A program made the translations under genes and the position numbers. A stretch of DNA of 64,000 nucleotides, from assembly GCF_031845265.1 (NCBI RefSeq), contig NZ_JAVRBG010000009.1:109625-173624 (forward strand), given 5' to 3'. This stretch comes from Mesonia ostreae. Lineage in GTDB: Bacteria > Bacteroidota > Bacteroidia > Flavobacteriales > Flavobacteriaceae. The notes beneath the pieces are model-generated. The model had not been told where the DNA came from, ran no database searches, and saw only the letters and a list, made by a program, of their open reading frames with translations. Shown piece by piece: positions 26,750 through 36,800 of this stretch (position 1 is its first letter; each line of letters starts with the position of its first letter).

Positions 26750-28489
26750 GTGATGGAAGCCACATTTCATATTGGTATTGTAGGATTAGGTTCTAAGGGT
26801 CTTTTTGGCTTTGAGCGCTTACTTGCAAACCTCAAATCGATTAAATTTGCAAGTATTGAAATTCATCTTTTTAATGCTACTAATTTGTTTGCAACCGGTT
26901 GGATCTATGATCCTAAGCAACCCGATTATTTGAAAATGAATTATCCCAATATTTATATATCATTAGAACCTCCTAAAGAGCCACCAGCCCTAATTAAAAT
27001 TTTATCGTTTTCACAATGGCAGGCAAATAAGTACAAAACTTCTGCGGAAGAAGTAGATTACGCTATAGCTTCAAGGAAAGAGGTAGGAGCTTATTTTCAT
27101 CATTATTTCACAAAGCTTTGTGCAAGTTCTCCCAAAAATATTAAAATCCATAAGCATTTGGCGAAGGTATTATCTATTCAAAATATAGATGAAAAATATT
27201 CCGTACAAACAGATCGTAAAAATTGGAAAAGTCCGTGTTTCTCTTCTCTCTTAATTACAACGGGACACTCTCCAAGTATCTCTAGTAAGTTGCAGAAACC
27301 TTATCCTAAGCAAGACAATATTCCATTTATTTATCCTGTAAACGAGAAACTGAATTTTATTCTACCCAATGCTAGCATTGCCTGCAAGGGGATGGGTTTA
27401 ACTGCAATAGATGCTATTTTAGCCCTAACGGAAGGTAGAGGTGGAGAATTTGATTCTAAAAATAAGCAAGAATGGAAGTATGAAAAATCGGGGAAAGAGC
27501 CTTTAAAGATCTATCCTTTTTCCATTTCAGGAATTCCTATAGTTCCTAGAAATCCGCATCCTTCAGGACCTCAAAAGAGTTATCTTTTTAAACGATATAT
27601 AAATAGTTTTGATTCTCAGTTAAAAGTGTTTGACTTCGAAAAAGAGTTGCTTCCTGTCATTAAACAAGATATGGTAGGGGAATATTATTTTCAAGTTTTT
27701 AAAAATTATGGTAAAAATTTATATCTAGATCAGCCTTTTGAAGAGGTAAAAGAGGAAATTCACGAATTTCATAATCTTTATCCTTTAGAGAAAGAATTTA
27801 AAGCTACTGATTTGTTATATCCTAAATTTAATCCGAAGAAACTGAATTCAGAACTACTAGAGTATTGGAAAATGTGGTTGGAAGAATTAGAAAGAAAAGA
27901 TAGTCCGCTTGTAGCAGCTGCAGGAACATGGAAAAATTTAAGTGGAGACTTTAATACGCTGTATTCCAATAATAGATTAACTGCAAATTCTAAGGCGAAA
28001 TTTACAAAAACCTATTTTTCGCTTTTTAACCGTGTTTCTTATGGTCCGCCCATACAAAATATTAAAAAGATGTTAGCTCTTGCAGATCGAGATATTTTGG
28101 AATTTACATTAGCCAAGAACCCAAATGTAGAAGAGGTAAATGGCAAAAATTATTTGACTTTAAACCATAACCGAGTTTCTTTTGATGTACTTTTAGATGC
28201 GCGTATTCCTAGAGGATATGATAAAAATTCTGAAGTGCTTTTTACCGAAAAAAAATCAGAAACTATTTTTAGGTTCCACACATCAATGCTTAATTTTAAT
28301 TTTGCAGATACGTTGATGATTGATAAAAATGGAAATCCTTTAGACGAAAAGGGTATTCCAAACCTTAATATTTGTTTGTATGGAACGCCTACGGAGGGAG
28401 TCTTATTTGACAACGATACCTTGTCTAGAAAAAGAAATGATACCGCCAGCCTGTGGGCACAAAAGGTTAGTGAGCTTATAAAAAAATAA
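26750..28489 (+). CDS. FAD/NAD(P)-binding oxidoreductase of the biosynthetic operon
   Basis: 579 residues. The N-terminus has a Rossmann dinucleotide motif HIGIVGLGSKGLFGFERLL, with acidic/aliphatic second strand IEIHLFNAT. LITTGHSPS near residue 170 and the CKGMGLTAIDAILALTEGRGG stretch are typical of the NAD_binding_9 (PF13454) family of large FAD/NAD(P)-binding proteins; a third segment VLLDARIPRGY and the end GTPTEGVLFDNDTLSR follow. In the staphyloferrin pathway the step after SbnA is done by SbnB, an unrelated NAD enzyme, so this protein may replace it or catalyse a different oxidation or oxidative cleavage. Sits 12 bases after the SbnA-like gene and 10 before the decarboxylase-like gene. 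Confidence 0.7.
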   Translation: MMEATFHIGIVGLGSKGLFGFERLLANLKSIKFASIEIHLFNATNLFATGWIYDPKQPDYLKMNYPNIYISLEPPKEPPALIKILSFSQWQANKYKTSAEEVDYAIASRKEVGAYFHHYFTKLCASSPKNIKIHKHLAKVLSIQNIDEKYSVQTDRKNWKSPCFSSLLITTGHSPSISSKLQKPYPKQDNIPFIYPVNEKLNFILPNASIACKGMGLTAIDAILALTEGRGGEFDSKNKQEWKYEKSGKEPLKIYPFSISGIPIVPRNPHPSGPQKSYLFKRYINSFDSQLKVFDFEKELLPVIKQDMVGEYYFQVFKNYGKNLYLDQPFEEVKEEIHEFHNLYPLEKEFKATDLLYPKFNPKKLNSELLEYWKMWLEELERKDSPLVAAAGTWKNLSGDFNTLYSNNRLTANSKAKFTKTYFSLFNRVSYGPPIQNIKKMLALADRDILEFTLAKNPNVEEVNGKNYLTLNHNRVSFDVLLDARIPRGYDKNSEVLFTEKKSETIFRFHTSMLNFNFADTLMIDKNGNPLDEKGIPNLNICLYGTPTEGVLFDNDTLSRKRNDTASLWAQKVSELIKK

Positions 28490-28499
28490 AAATTTAGTT

Positions 28500-29963
28500 A
28501 TGAAAAATGTAATTCCAATTTTAGAACCAATTGTTTCTCCTTGGATGGAATATGTAGTGAACGATTTTCAGCTGCAGAAAGACTTATTAGATACGTATGA
28601 TTCTCCCTTAAATATTCATCATTTGCAATCGTTTGAAGCAAATATTGAAGAATATGTATCGTTTTTTAAGCAGTATAATTTCAGAAGTAAAATTTTTTAC
28701 GCTAGGAAAGCAAATAAATGCAGCAGCTTAGCAAGTGCGGCTTTTAAAAGTGGAATAGGAGTAGACACCGCCAGCTATGCCGAATTAAAACAGTGTTTAG
28801 ATGTACAAATAAATGCTGAAGATTTAGTGCTTACAGCCGCCATAAAAAACACGAAGTTATTGCGTCTTGCGATTCAGCATGAAGTATTAATTATTATAGA
28901 CAATCGGGATGAAGCAAAGCTGATTTATAATATATGTCAAGAAGAAGATAAGCAAGCTAATGTAGGATTACGCATAAGCGGATTTGAGTTCGACAATAAA
29001 AAGTTAAGAAGTAGATTCGGATTTGATATAGATCAGGTGGAAGATTTTATACTTCAATTTTTTGATAGTAAAAATGTTCAAAAATATATGAATTTTACCG
29101 GGTTTCATTATCATCTAGATGGTTACGATACCCGACAACGCGGAGCTGCGCTGCATCAAACTTTAGACCTAATTGAAACTTTGAAAAAGCATCATTTTAA
29201 TGCTAGTTTTATTGACATTGGAGGTGGCATTTTAATCAATTACTTGAAGAGTAAAGAACAGTGGGACCTTTTTCAGGATGAGCTAAAAAAAGCAGTTTTA
29301 GGTAACCGAGACCCTATCACATATAACAATAATGGTTTGGGTTTTATAGCTCGAGATAATAAAGTTGAAGGCAAATTAGCGACTTATCCATACTACAATG
29401 AAATGCCAAAGATAAATTTTATAAAAAGCGTTTTAGAAGTTAAAAATGAAGAAAATATTTCGGTTTTTAAACGCTTAGAAGAAATGGACATTGAATTGCG
29501 TTTGGAGCCAGGACGTAGTTTACTAGATCAAGTAGGGATTACCATGGCAAAAGTAGCGCATAGAAAACAAGATGCGAATGGGAATAATTTGATAGGTTTA
29601 GAAATGAATATGACACAGATGACAAGTTCTAGTGCAGATTTTTTGTTAGATCCCATAGTAACTTACTCGCGTCCAAGCGAAAATAAAAATGAGGTGGAAG
29701 TTTATTTTACGGGAGCCTATTGTTTGGAGCGAGATTTTATATTAAAAAGAAAAATTACGCTCCCCAAACTACCTGAAATAGGGGATATCGTAACTTTTGT
29801 TAATACTGGCGGTTATATGATGCATTTCTTTGAAACTGAAGCTCATTTATTTGAACTCTCCCAGAATATTTTCGCACATAAAATTTCTGCCCAGACAAAA
29901 GCATCTGATTTTTTTAGAGATGAGAAAAATTTAGAATCTATGCGGGATAAAAAAACAGTGTAG
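28500..29963 (+). CDS. Y4yA/SbnH-like fold-type III PLP-dependent decarboxylase
   Basis: 487 residues of the alanine-racemase-fold decarboxylase group. The PLP lysine is Lys70 in FYARKANKC; GIGVDTASYAEL, FHYHLDGY, the phosphate-binding IDIGGGI and RLEPGRSLLDQVG follow; the C-terminal beta domain has GAYCLERDFIL with the catalytic Cys and NTGGYMMHF with the conserved Tyr. Members decarboxylate D-carbon amino acids such as diaminopimelate, ornithine or citryl-diaminopropionate. The YARKANK variant and its size resemble Rhizobium NGR234 Y4yA, which also has a cysteine-synthase-like neighbour (Y4xP). Last gene of the operon. Confidence 0.8.
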   Translation: MKNVIPILEPIVSPWMEYVVNDFQLQKDLLDTYDSPLNIHHLQSFEANIEEYVSFFKQYNFRSKIFYARKANKCSSLASAAFKSGIGVDTASYAELKQCLDVQINAEDLVLTAAIKNTKLLRLAIQHEVLIIIDNRDEAKLIYNICQEEDKQANVGLRISGFEFDNKKLRSRFGFDIDQVEDFILQFFDSKNVQKYMNFTGFHYHLDGYDTRQRGAALHQTLDLIETLKKHHFNASFIDIGGGILINYLKSKEQWDLFQDELKKAVLGNRDPITYNNNGLGFIARDNKVEGKLATYPYYNEMPKINFIKSVLEVKNEENISVFKRLEEMDIELRLEPGRSLLDQVGITMAKVAHRKQDANGNNLIGLEMNMTQMTSSSADFLLDPIVTYSRPSENKNEVEVYFTGAYCLERDFILKRKITLPKLPEIGDIVTFVNTGGYMMHFFETEAHLFELSQNIFAHKISAQTKASDFFRDEKNLESMRDKKTV

Positions 29964-30219
29964 AGAATGTTAAAGATGCAATTGCGAACTCAAGTGATTT
30001 TTTTAATCTTGGATGCTGGAAAAAATAGTTTTAAAGGGAAAGCATCAGTAGAAATTTTGCAGGATAACCCAGATAAATAGGGAAGGCAAGGAAAAACTGA
30101 TAAATTTAAGGAAAAGCACTAATATACAAACGCATTGTTATAATTTAATGTGTAGGATAAGTGGGATTTAAGCGGAATAATTATATTTTCGCTTTTAAAT
30201 TTAATTTAAACCATATATT

Positions 30220-30396
30220 ATGAAAGAACTTATTGAAAACATGCAAAGCACTTATGAATCTTTTGAAAGTGATGCTACCACACAATTAGAAAACGGTAAT
30301 AAAGCAGCAGGAACAAGAGCAAGAAAATCTTCATTAGCCTTAGAAAAATTATTAAAGGAATTCCGTAAAGTTTCGATTGCGGAATCAAAAAAGTAA
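30220..30396 (+). CDS. Hc1-type histone H1-like protein
   Basis: 58 residues, ATG 30220 to TAA 30394-30396. The pattern QLENGNKAAGTRARKSSLALEKL followed by LLKEFRKVSIAESKK is that of the small histone H1-like proteins found across Bacteroidetes, DNA-binding nucleoid proteins. It has its own terminator directly downstream and a 250-base upstream gap, so it is independently transcribed. Confidence 0.88.
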   Translation: MKELIENMQSTYESFESDATTQLENGNKAAGTRARKSSLALEKLLKEFRKVSIAESKK

Positions 30397-30403
30397 GTAG
30401 TAC

Positions 30404-30435
30404 GAACCTTCTAGAAATAGAAGGTTCTTTTTTTT
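30404..30435 (+). terminator. Rho-independent terminator of the histone gene
   Basis: GAACCTTCTA (30404-30413), GAAA loop, TAGAAGGTTC (30418-30427), then eight T. The GAAA tetraloop makes it a strong terminator. Confidence 0.92.
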
Positions 30436-30834
30436 AGTTTTTTTAATATAGAATTAAAGTTTACATCAGCTAATACAAAAAAATAATTGGTTGATATTCA
30501 ATCTCAAATAACTGAATGATATTCTCCTTCCAGCGATTCAGCTAAGTCATTTAAGAGTATTTGAAGCATCTAAAAGCGTATTTTAGCTAAAGAAGTTATG
30601 TTTTTCCGAAAAAATTCCGTGGCATAGTATTCTGTTGAAGTGGTGATTTACAAGCTAAATATAAGTCAATTTCAAAGCTTATGTTTCTGATTTATTTCAG
30701 AAATAACAATTCAAATGCTCTTTCAACATACTCTTTTTCGGAACTATTATTTTCCTAAATAATTGTTTAATAACATTTTATTGGGAATTTTAGTTCTAAA
30801 CTTTCTTAATTTTAATGAAAAAATATAGAATACT
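30436..30834. other. Intergenic region before the second SSADH gene
   Basis: 399 bases without an open frame or stable hairpin; presumably carries the promoter of the downstream SSADH gene, but no exact TTG/TAnnTTTG pair is found. Confidence 0.45.
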
Positions 30835-32214
30835 ATGTCAAATACATTTAAAACAACAAATCCAGCAAACGAAAAAGTTCTTGAAACATATACTTATATG
30901 ACTTCTGAAGAAACTGAGAATGCCATCGAATCTTGTCATCATGCTTTTTTAGAATGGAAGAAAAATACACCCAAGGAAAGAGCTCGCTATATTAAAAAAA
31001 TAGGAGAGGCACTTCAAAAACATCGAGAGGAATTGGTTCATTTAATGACCGATGAGATGGGAAAGTTGCTGCAACAGAGTAAACAAGAAATTGACTTATG
31101 TACTCAAATTTGTAATTGGACGGCAGAGAATGGTCCCGAAAATTTAAAAGATGAGCAGAGAGAATTACCTAACGGCGGGAAAGGTGTTATTTCATATTCT
31201 CCTACCGGCGTTATTTACGGAATTCAGCCTTGGAATTTCCCAGTGTATCAAGTAATGAGATATACGATTGCTAATTTAATGGCAGGAAATGCTGTTCTCT
31301 TAAAACATGCGGTAAATGTGACGGGAACCGCCTTGTTGTTAGAAAAAGTGATAGGGGAAGTTGGTTTACCTAAAGACTTATTTAAAGTTTTAATAATTGA
31401 CCACGATGCTTCTGATGATGTTATAAAAAATAAGTTAGTACGTGGCGTTACTCTAACTGGAAGTCCTGACGCAGGAAAGGTAATTGGTGAAAAAGCAGGA
31501 GCGGCTTTAAAGAAAACTGTATTAGAATTAGGTTCTAATGATGCATACATTGTTCTTAAAGATGCCGATATTGATATTGCAGTAAAAGCTTGCGTTAATG
31601 GAAGAATCTATAATAATGGGGAAACTTGTGTTGCCGCTAAGCGTTTTGTAGTAGTAGAAGAGGTGTATGAAGAATTTAAAAATGCATATGTAGCAAAAAT
31701 GAAGTCCATTACATATGGCGATCCTAAAGAGAAAGATTCTAAAATGGGACCTATGGCTAGAAAAGATTTAAGAGAAAAATTACACGAACAAGTTGAAAAT
31801 AGTGTAAAAAATGGAGCTAAGATTTTATGCGGAGGAGAACTTCCAAAAGTAAAAGGATATTACTATCCCGCAACGGTTTTGGAGAATGTATCTTCAGGAC
31901 AACCTGCTTATGACGATGAGCTTTTTGGACCTGTAGCCGCTTTAATTAAAGTGAAAGATGAGGAGGAAGCTTTTAAAGTAGCCAATTCGAGTCGGTTTGG
32001 ATTAGGAGGTGGAATTTTCACCAAAGATGAAGACAGGGCTTTTGAACTGGCTAAAAATCATTTTGATACGGGTATGGTATTCATTAATTCCTTTGGACTT
32101 GCACAGCCGAATATGCCATTTGGTGGAGTTAAAGATTCTGGTTACGGAAGAGAACACGGAGGATTTGGAATGAAAGAATTTGTAAATGCTAAAGCGATGA
32201 TGCGTTTAAAATAA
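30835..32214 (+). CDS. NAD(P)-dependent succinate-semialdehyde dehydrogenase family, paralogue 2
   Basis: 459 residues. The aldehyde dehydrogenase landmarks are QPWNFPVYQVMR (cofactor site), LTGSPDAGKVIG, the general-base Glu in LELGSNDAY, catalytic Cys265 in NNGETCVAAKRF, DDELFGPVAAL, and the C-terminal MPFGGVKDSGYGREHGGFG. It shares the short SSADH-type N-terminus with the copy at 3464-4816 but differs at the active-site loop (GETC versus GQSC), so the two are distinct paralogues. No GABA transaminase is nearby; a stress-aldehyde role is equally possible. Confidence 0.87.
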   Translation: MSNTFKTTNPANEKVLETYTYMTSEETENAIESCHHAFLEWKKNTPKERARYIKKIGEALQKHREELVHLMTDEMGKLLQQSKQEIDLCTQICNWTAENGPENLKDEQRELPNGGKGVISYSPTGVIYGIQPWNFPVYQVMRYTIANLMAGNAVLLKHAVNVTGTALLLEKVIGEVGLPKDLFKVLIIDHDASDDVIKNKLVRGVTLTGSPDAGKVIGEKAGAALKKTVLELGSNDAYIVLKDADIDIAVKACVNGRIYNNGETCVAAKRFVVVEEVYEEFKNAYVAKMKSITYGDPKEKDSKMGPMARKDLREKLHEQVENSVKNGAKILCGGELPKVKGYYYPATVLENVSSGQPAYDDELFGPVAALIKVKDEEEAFKVANSSRFGLGGGIFTKDEDRAFELAKNHFDTGMVFINSFGLAQPNMPFGGVKDSGYGREHGGFGMKEFVNAKAMMRLK

Positions 32215-32238
32215 GACTTAATTTTAAAAAACTAAAAG

Positions 32239-32267
32239 CTGCATATACTTTATATGCAGTTTTTTTT
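32239..32267 (+). terminator. Rho-independent terminator of SSADH 2
   Basis: CTGCATATA, loop CTT, TATATGCAG, eight T. Confidence 0.88.
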
Positions 32268-32302
32268 ATGTGTTGTTTTTAAAGAGGAGAGTGTAAAAAA
32301 CG

Positions 32303-33340
32303 CTATTTCATTTTACTTTCATTTTCCATGTTTGCCATTCTTTCTTTATGTTTTTCAACATCCCAAGTCATATCCTAGTTAGAAACATAATCAGCAATAG
32401 AACCTAGGCCTACTTTTGCTCTTCGTTTATCCACATTTTCTGGATCGATTAGCGGAGAAACATAAAACTCTCCAGTTTCTGGGTCTCTTCCTATTTGGCT
32501 TCCGTAAATTTGTTTTTCTCCCTTTCTTAAGGCCACTCGGTCTTCTAATAAAGCTAAACTACTTGCTCTAGCATTTCCTTCATCTACAGCGTCTCGCATC
32601 ATAGGAAGGTATTTTTCTTGTATTTCTAAATCTGAGTGTTGTATCACTAAAAATAGGGTGGAATTTCCTTGTCTACCAATCACATCAGATCCTAACCAAC
32701 CGCGTTCATCTAATATGTTCTGAATTTTAATTAAGTTGATAGAATCCTTCTCTATGATTTTAGCCCAATGCGCTTTCATCTCTTTAGAGTCCCTTCCAAA
32801 TTCAGCTTCCACATCCCTAATTTGTTTTCTTAAACTCTGGTCTTCTTCATAAATAGTATCTAAAGTCGCTACAAGAGGCTTATCTAAGTTGGCTTCTGCT
32901 TTTTCTTTATTTGCTTTTACTTGTGCTAGAATTTTATCCCAACGCTTGTCGCTATGTAGATTGTCCAAATCAGAATCTGTAGTAATGTGGTCGTAATTAA
33001 TGTAATTCCCTTCTTCTGCAGCCTTCTGCAACTGTACAAAAGAAGAGTCTACTTTATTGGCTAATGCCCAAGAACAAGCCGCGTTGTACCTGTCTGTAGT
33101 CTCAGATTTTTTGCCAAGAACCTCAAAAGCTTCACTATATCTTTCTCCTGATTTTACATATTATTCTTCTTGATAAAAGTTCCAAGCTTCACTTTTTAAC
33201 CCGTTATACATAGCCATTTCTTCTATGCTAGGTTCTTTCTCATTAGTTTGTGTAGTAGGATTTTCTTCCTTTTTTTCTTGCTGATTTTTACAAGCGCTAA
33301 TCGCTATGGCTAATGCTAGTAAGAGAATTGTTTTCTTCAT
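32303..33340 (-). pseudogene. TPR-like lipoprotein interrupted by two in-frame stops
   Basis: Starting at ATG 33340 the frame encodes a lipoprotein signal (MKKTILLLALAIAISAC, lipobox ISAC) and a repeat-like region (NFYQEE-stop-YVKSGERYSEAF). TAA at 33161-33163 is codon 60. The frame then stays open for 261 codons (TDRYNAACSWALA, WLGSDVIGRQGNSTLFLVIQH, GLGSIADYVSN) to TAG at 32375-32377 (codon 322), and continues in frame with DMTWDVEKHKERMANMESK to a final TAG at 32303-32305. Relatives I recall read YVSNW..TW.VE at that junction, which fits TGG to TAG. The C-terminal part resembles the DUF6624 group found in gliding bacteria. An internal Met at 33031 could yield a cytoplasmic remnant only. 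Confidence 0.75.
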
Positions 33341-33428
33341 AAATGATGATTTTAGGAATTAAATAATTATTTATGTTTTAGTTTCTGCCTATAAAAGGCA
33401 TTGTTGTCCCATAAAGAGCCAAGACCTC

Positions 33429-33489
33429 GCGTACCGAAGTGGCACATTTGGGCGAGCCGCCATCCGCCCGTTCCGAAGTGGGCGTGCGC
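33429..33489. repeat. GC-rich palindromic intergenic patch
   Basis: About 68 percent G+C over some 60 bases inside otherwise AT-rich DNA. It contains two CCGAAGTGG direct repeats (33434-33442 and 33472-33480 area) and the interleaved GGGCG / CGCCC / GGGCG words that can pair. It looks like a BIME-type repeat, but only one copy is in the window. The remainder of 33341-33824 has no gene. Confidence 0.5.
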
Positions 33490-33824
33490 TTATAGAAACA
33501 AGAGTCAAGACTTAATTGTAACTAATTAATAGACAATAGAATTTTAAAATAAAAATATTCTCTCGCTCTCTATAAAAATCATGTTCAAAAAACAAGATAT
33601 CCATTTTAAAATCTTCATACATCTCATACTTTTAATGAGAAAATCAATTTCACATAATTTTTAATCGAACACTAATGTATAAATATATAAAACTAAAATT
33701 AAAAAAAACTTCTATTTTACGATGGAGGTAGAAATAACTACGTGTAAAAATTTAGCGTTGAGCATTTTAGAGGTGTCATCCTAGGTGAGTGTAATTTCTT
33801 CTGAATAAAATGCTGATATGAAAT

Positions 33825-33860
33825 CAAAAAAAAAGCTTCAGGCGTAAACCTGAAGCTTTC
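33825..33860 (-). terminator. Rho-independent terminator of the phosphoesterase/Omp85 gene
   Basis: On the minus strand AAAGCTTCAGG, loop TTTACG, CCTGAAGCTTT, followed by a long T run (the A tract 33825-33834 on the plus strand). Confidence 0.88.
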
Positions 33861-33879
33861 AAATACTATAATTTATCAC

Positions 33880-36800
33880 TTAGAACCTAAATCCTAAGAT
33901 AAACATAAGTCGGTTATCTTCATCACTCATATAATAACCTACATTGGCAGTAAAGGCGCTAAACCCGTTAATAAAGACAGATCCTCCGTAGCTATTGTGC
34001 CACTTGTTAGAATCTTCACCATCTATCCAAACTCTACCATAATCAAATCCCGCAGTTACTCCAATTCGCAACGGAATAAAATTGGTTCTTACTTTAGCAA
34101 TTCCCAATCGTAAATCTGTACTGTGGAAGAACGAAGTCTCTCCTAAAAATCTATCGTTTCTAAATCCGCGTAAGCTTTCATTACCACCTACTGTTGCAGC
34201 GTGATAAAATTCATAATCCTCTCCAAACTCACCTAATACAAAATTTGCACTCGCCCTAGTTGCCACCGCAGCAACGCCACTTTCGTGAATAGGATAAACG
34301 AAAGAAACCGTCGGATTTAAATAGGTAAATTGATTATCATAATCTTTGTTGATACTCGATTTATATCCTGCTTTTAAATCTAGCTCCATTCCTCTTCTTG
34401 GATAACCAATCATATTTCCTTTATTATTAAAGTTGAAGCCTACTTCTGCACCTACATACATTTGATCTGCAAAAACATCGTTTTCTTCGGCATAATATTC
34501 TCCAATAAAATCATTGTAAGAATTGTCTACTTCATAAGATTCTATGCTTGGCTTAAAATAAGCGGTAACCGTCTCACTTTCTTTATAAATTAAAGAGGGT
34601 GCAACGTGCCATTGCTTTATTGGTACACGATTAAAATCTTTGTCTGTATCGTTGTCATAACTAGTTTCGTTTCCAATACCAAAGAAATTGATGGAGTAAT
34701 TAGGACTGGTGATTCTAGCGTCTAAGCCAAAATTCCAATTGTAGAAAATATGTGCAAACTCTCCGTAATATTCGACTTCAAAACCTTGCGTAGCCGAAAA
34801 ATAATTGGCCGTTAAAGTATGTTGGGTTGTAAATGGATTTCTTACTAAACCATAGGTAGTAAATGTATCGGTTAAGCCAACTTTAAAACCTGCATCTGGA
34901 TCAAAGCCAATGCTTGGCAAAATCACATTATTGGTGTAGATTTTTTTATTAGGATCGTAATTGTTGATAGAGTAGGAGTCGGTTAATCTTTTAGAGCCTA
35001 CATTTTGTAAGGTGTTGTTTTTCGACCTATAATCGTACACTTTAGTTTTGGCTTTTCTTTCAAAATCATAGATATCATTTTCTTCTCCTCCTAAAATTTT
35101 TAATTTTATGAGTTTGTTTCCATCTCCAACTACTTTAAATTCATCATCGCCATCTAAACCATAAACCCAAATCTCTTTGGTTTCTCTTGAATTGTATTCG
35201 TTAGAAAAAATAACTTCATCTTCTTCTCTAATTTCAATTTTGGTGATGCCATTATCTTTTCTGGTAATTAAGAATTTATTGTCTTCATTGGTTCCTATAA
35301 CCGTTTCGAATTTTTTAAAGTAAGTATAATAGTCTTTAGCAATAGACACTAGATTAGCTCTTCTTTGCTTCAGAGTTTCTTTAATTTTTTCTATACTTTC
35401 ATCTTGCGCATCATTAGGTAATTCCGCGAAAGCGCTTTCAATAGCTTCATCACTCAAGTTATTTTGAATGAAAAGTGCTTGTTTCTCCCATTCTTGCCAA
35501 CTAGAAGTTTTGATAAAATTTTTATCCAAAGGATAGCCCGCCACATTAAACCACTTAGAGTTTTTGAGGTTTGCCTCATATTTTTGCATGGCTCTTAAAG
35601 GAGGAACACCCAATTTTAGTAAGCTCAAAATAACGCCATCGTACTTAGGAAAAGCTTGATCTCTATCTCTTGGGATTGCTTGATATATATCTTTACCATC
35701 TCTCTCATATTTTGCCCAACGCCATTGGTCCTGATGTCTATCCCAATCCCCAATAAGCATATCAAAAATACGAGCTTTTATATATTCGACTTCGTCTATT
35801 TTAGCGTCCTTATTGTCTTGCAATTCTAGCAACATATCTGCCGTACTCAAAATATCTTCTGAAGCACCAAAGGTTTCAAAATCTTTATTTTCGTCTCCTA
35901 CGTGCTCTTCTATCATGTATAGTTTATCCCCGTAAGATTCGTTAAATCTACCTAAACCTATTTGTTTAGGAACGTAATATATTTTAGGATTGGCGTGAAG
36001 AATACCTAAACTTTTAGAAAGTCCGTTTACCGCAAACGGGGCGTAAGGATGTGCCGTGGTATAAAAATCGGTAACGATATCTTCCGCAACCGTATTTTTC
36101 ATATAGTCTACCACATAATGATTTTCAATGCTGGATTGGATAAATCTAACCGCACTTTTTCTCATCTCTCTAAGCGTAAACTCATTTTCGTTATCATCTA
36201 GGAGTCTTAATGATCTAGATTGATTACCACCGCCGGCTGATATCGCTTTAGGATTTGCTGGAAGGTCGTCTAAAAACAATACAGGAACTTCAATTTTCTT
36301 ACCATAAACATTACGGTAATGATCTCCCCAAGCCCAGGTATGCAATCCAGATTTATCTACTTCTTCTTCCGTATAAACAGAAGCCATATAGGTTTTTCCA
36401 AATTCACTTTTTTGATGGTAGTCTACTTCCTCAATAGTAGCTCTTTCTCTTTTAATCGTATTCCTGTTAATAGGAATGGTGCTACTTTCCAAATTGTAAA
36501 AATCTACTTGAGAACTCCCATCCTTATACACGCTTAATTTTGCATAACCATTTTCCTCGCTTCCAAAGAAACCTTTATCTTCTTCGGGTCTTGTTTTTTC
36601 TGTTTTTCCTGTAGCACCACTAATAATCTGTGGGATTCCATCGTCTGCTAGGTATTGTAAATTTTTATGATTTCCCGAAACAAAAATGACATCTTCAAAC
36701 TGGCTCGCTAAAGTTTCTAATCTTTCCACAAGCGCTTGCATTTGATTGCTATAAAATTCCTGACTAGAAAAACCACCCATTCTCCCAAAAAAACCTTTGC

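Noticed and set aside
25742..29963. Staphyloferrin B-type siderophore cluster
   Set aside because: No NIS synthetase, exporter or TonB receptor is adjacent and the SbnB homologue is absent, so only a partial relationship is claimed.
12313..30801. Shared AATTTTARTTCTAAAC upstream of katE (12313-12328) and SSADH 2 (30786-30801)
   Set aside because: Nearly all A/T; a match of this length is expected by chance between AT-rich intergenic regions, and the distance to the starts differs (67 versus 33 bases).
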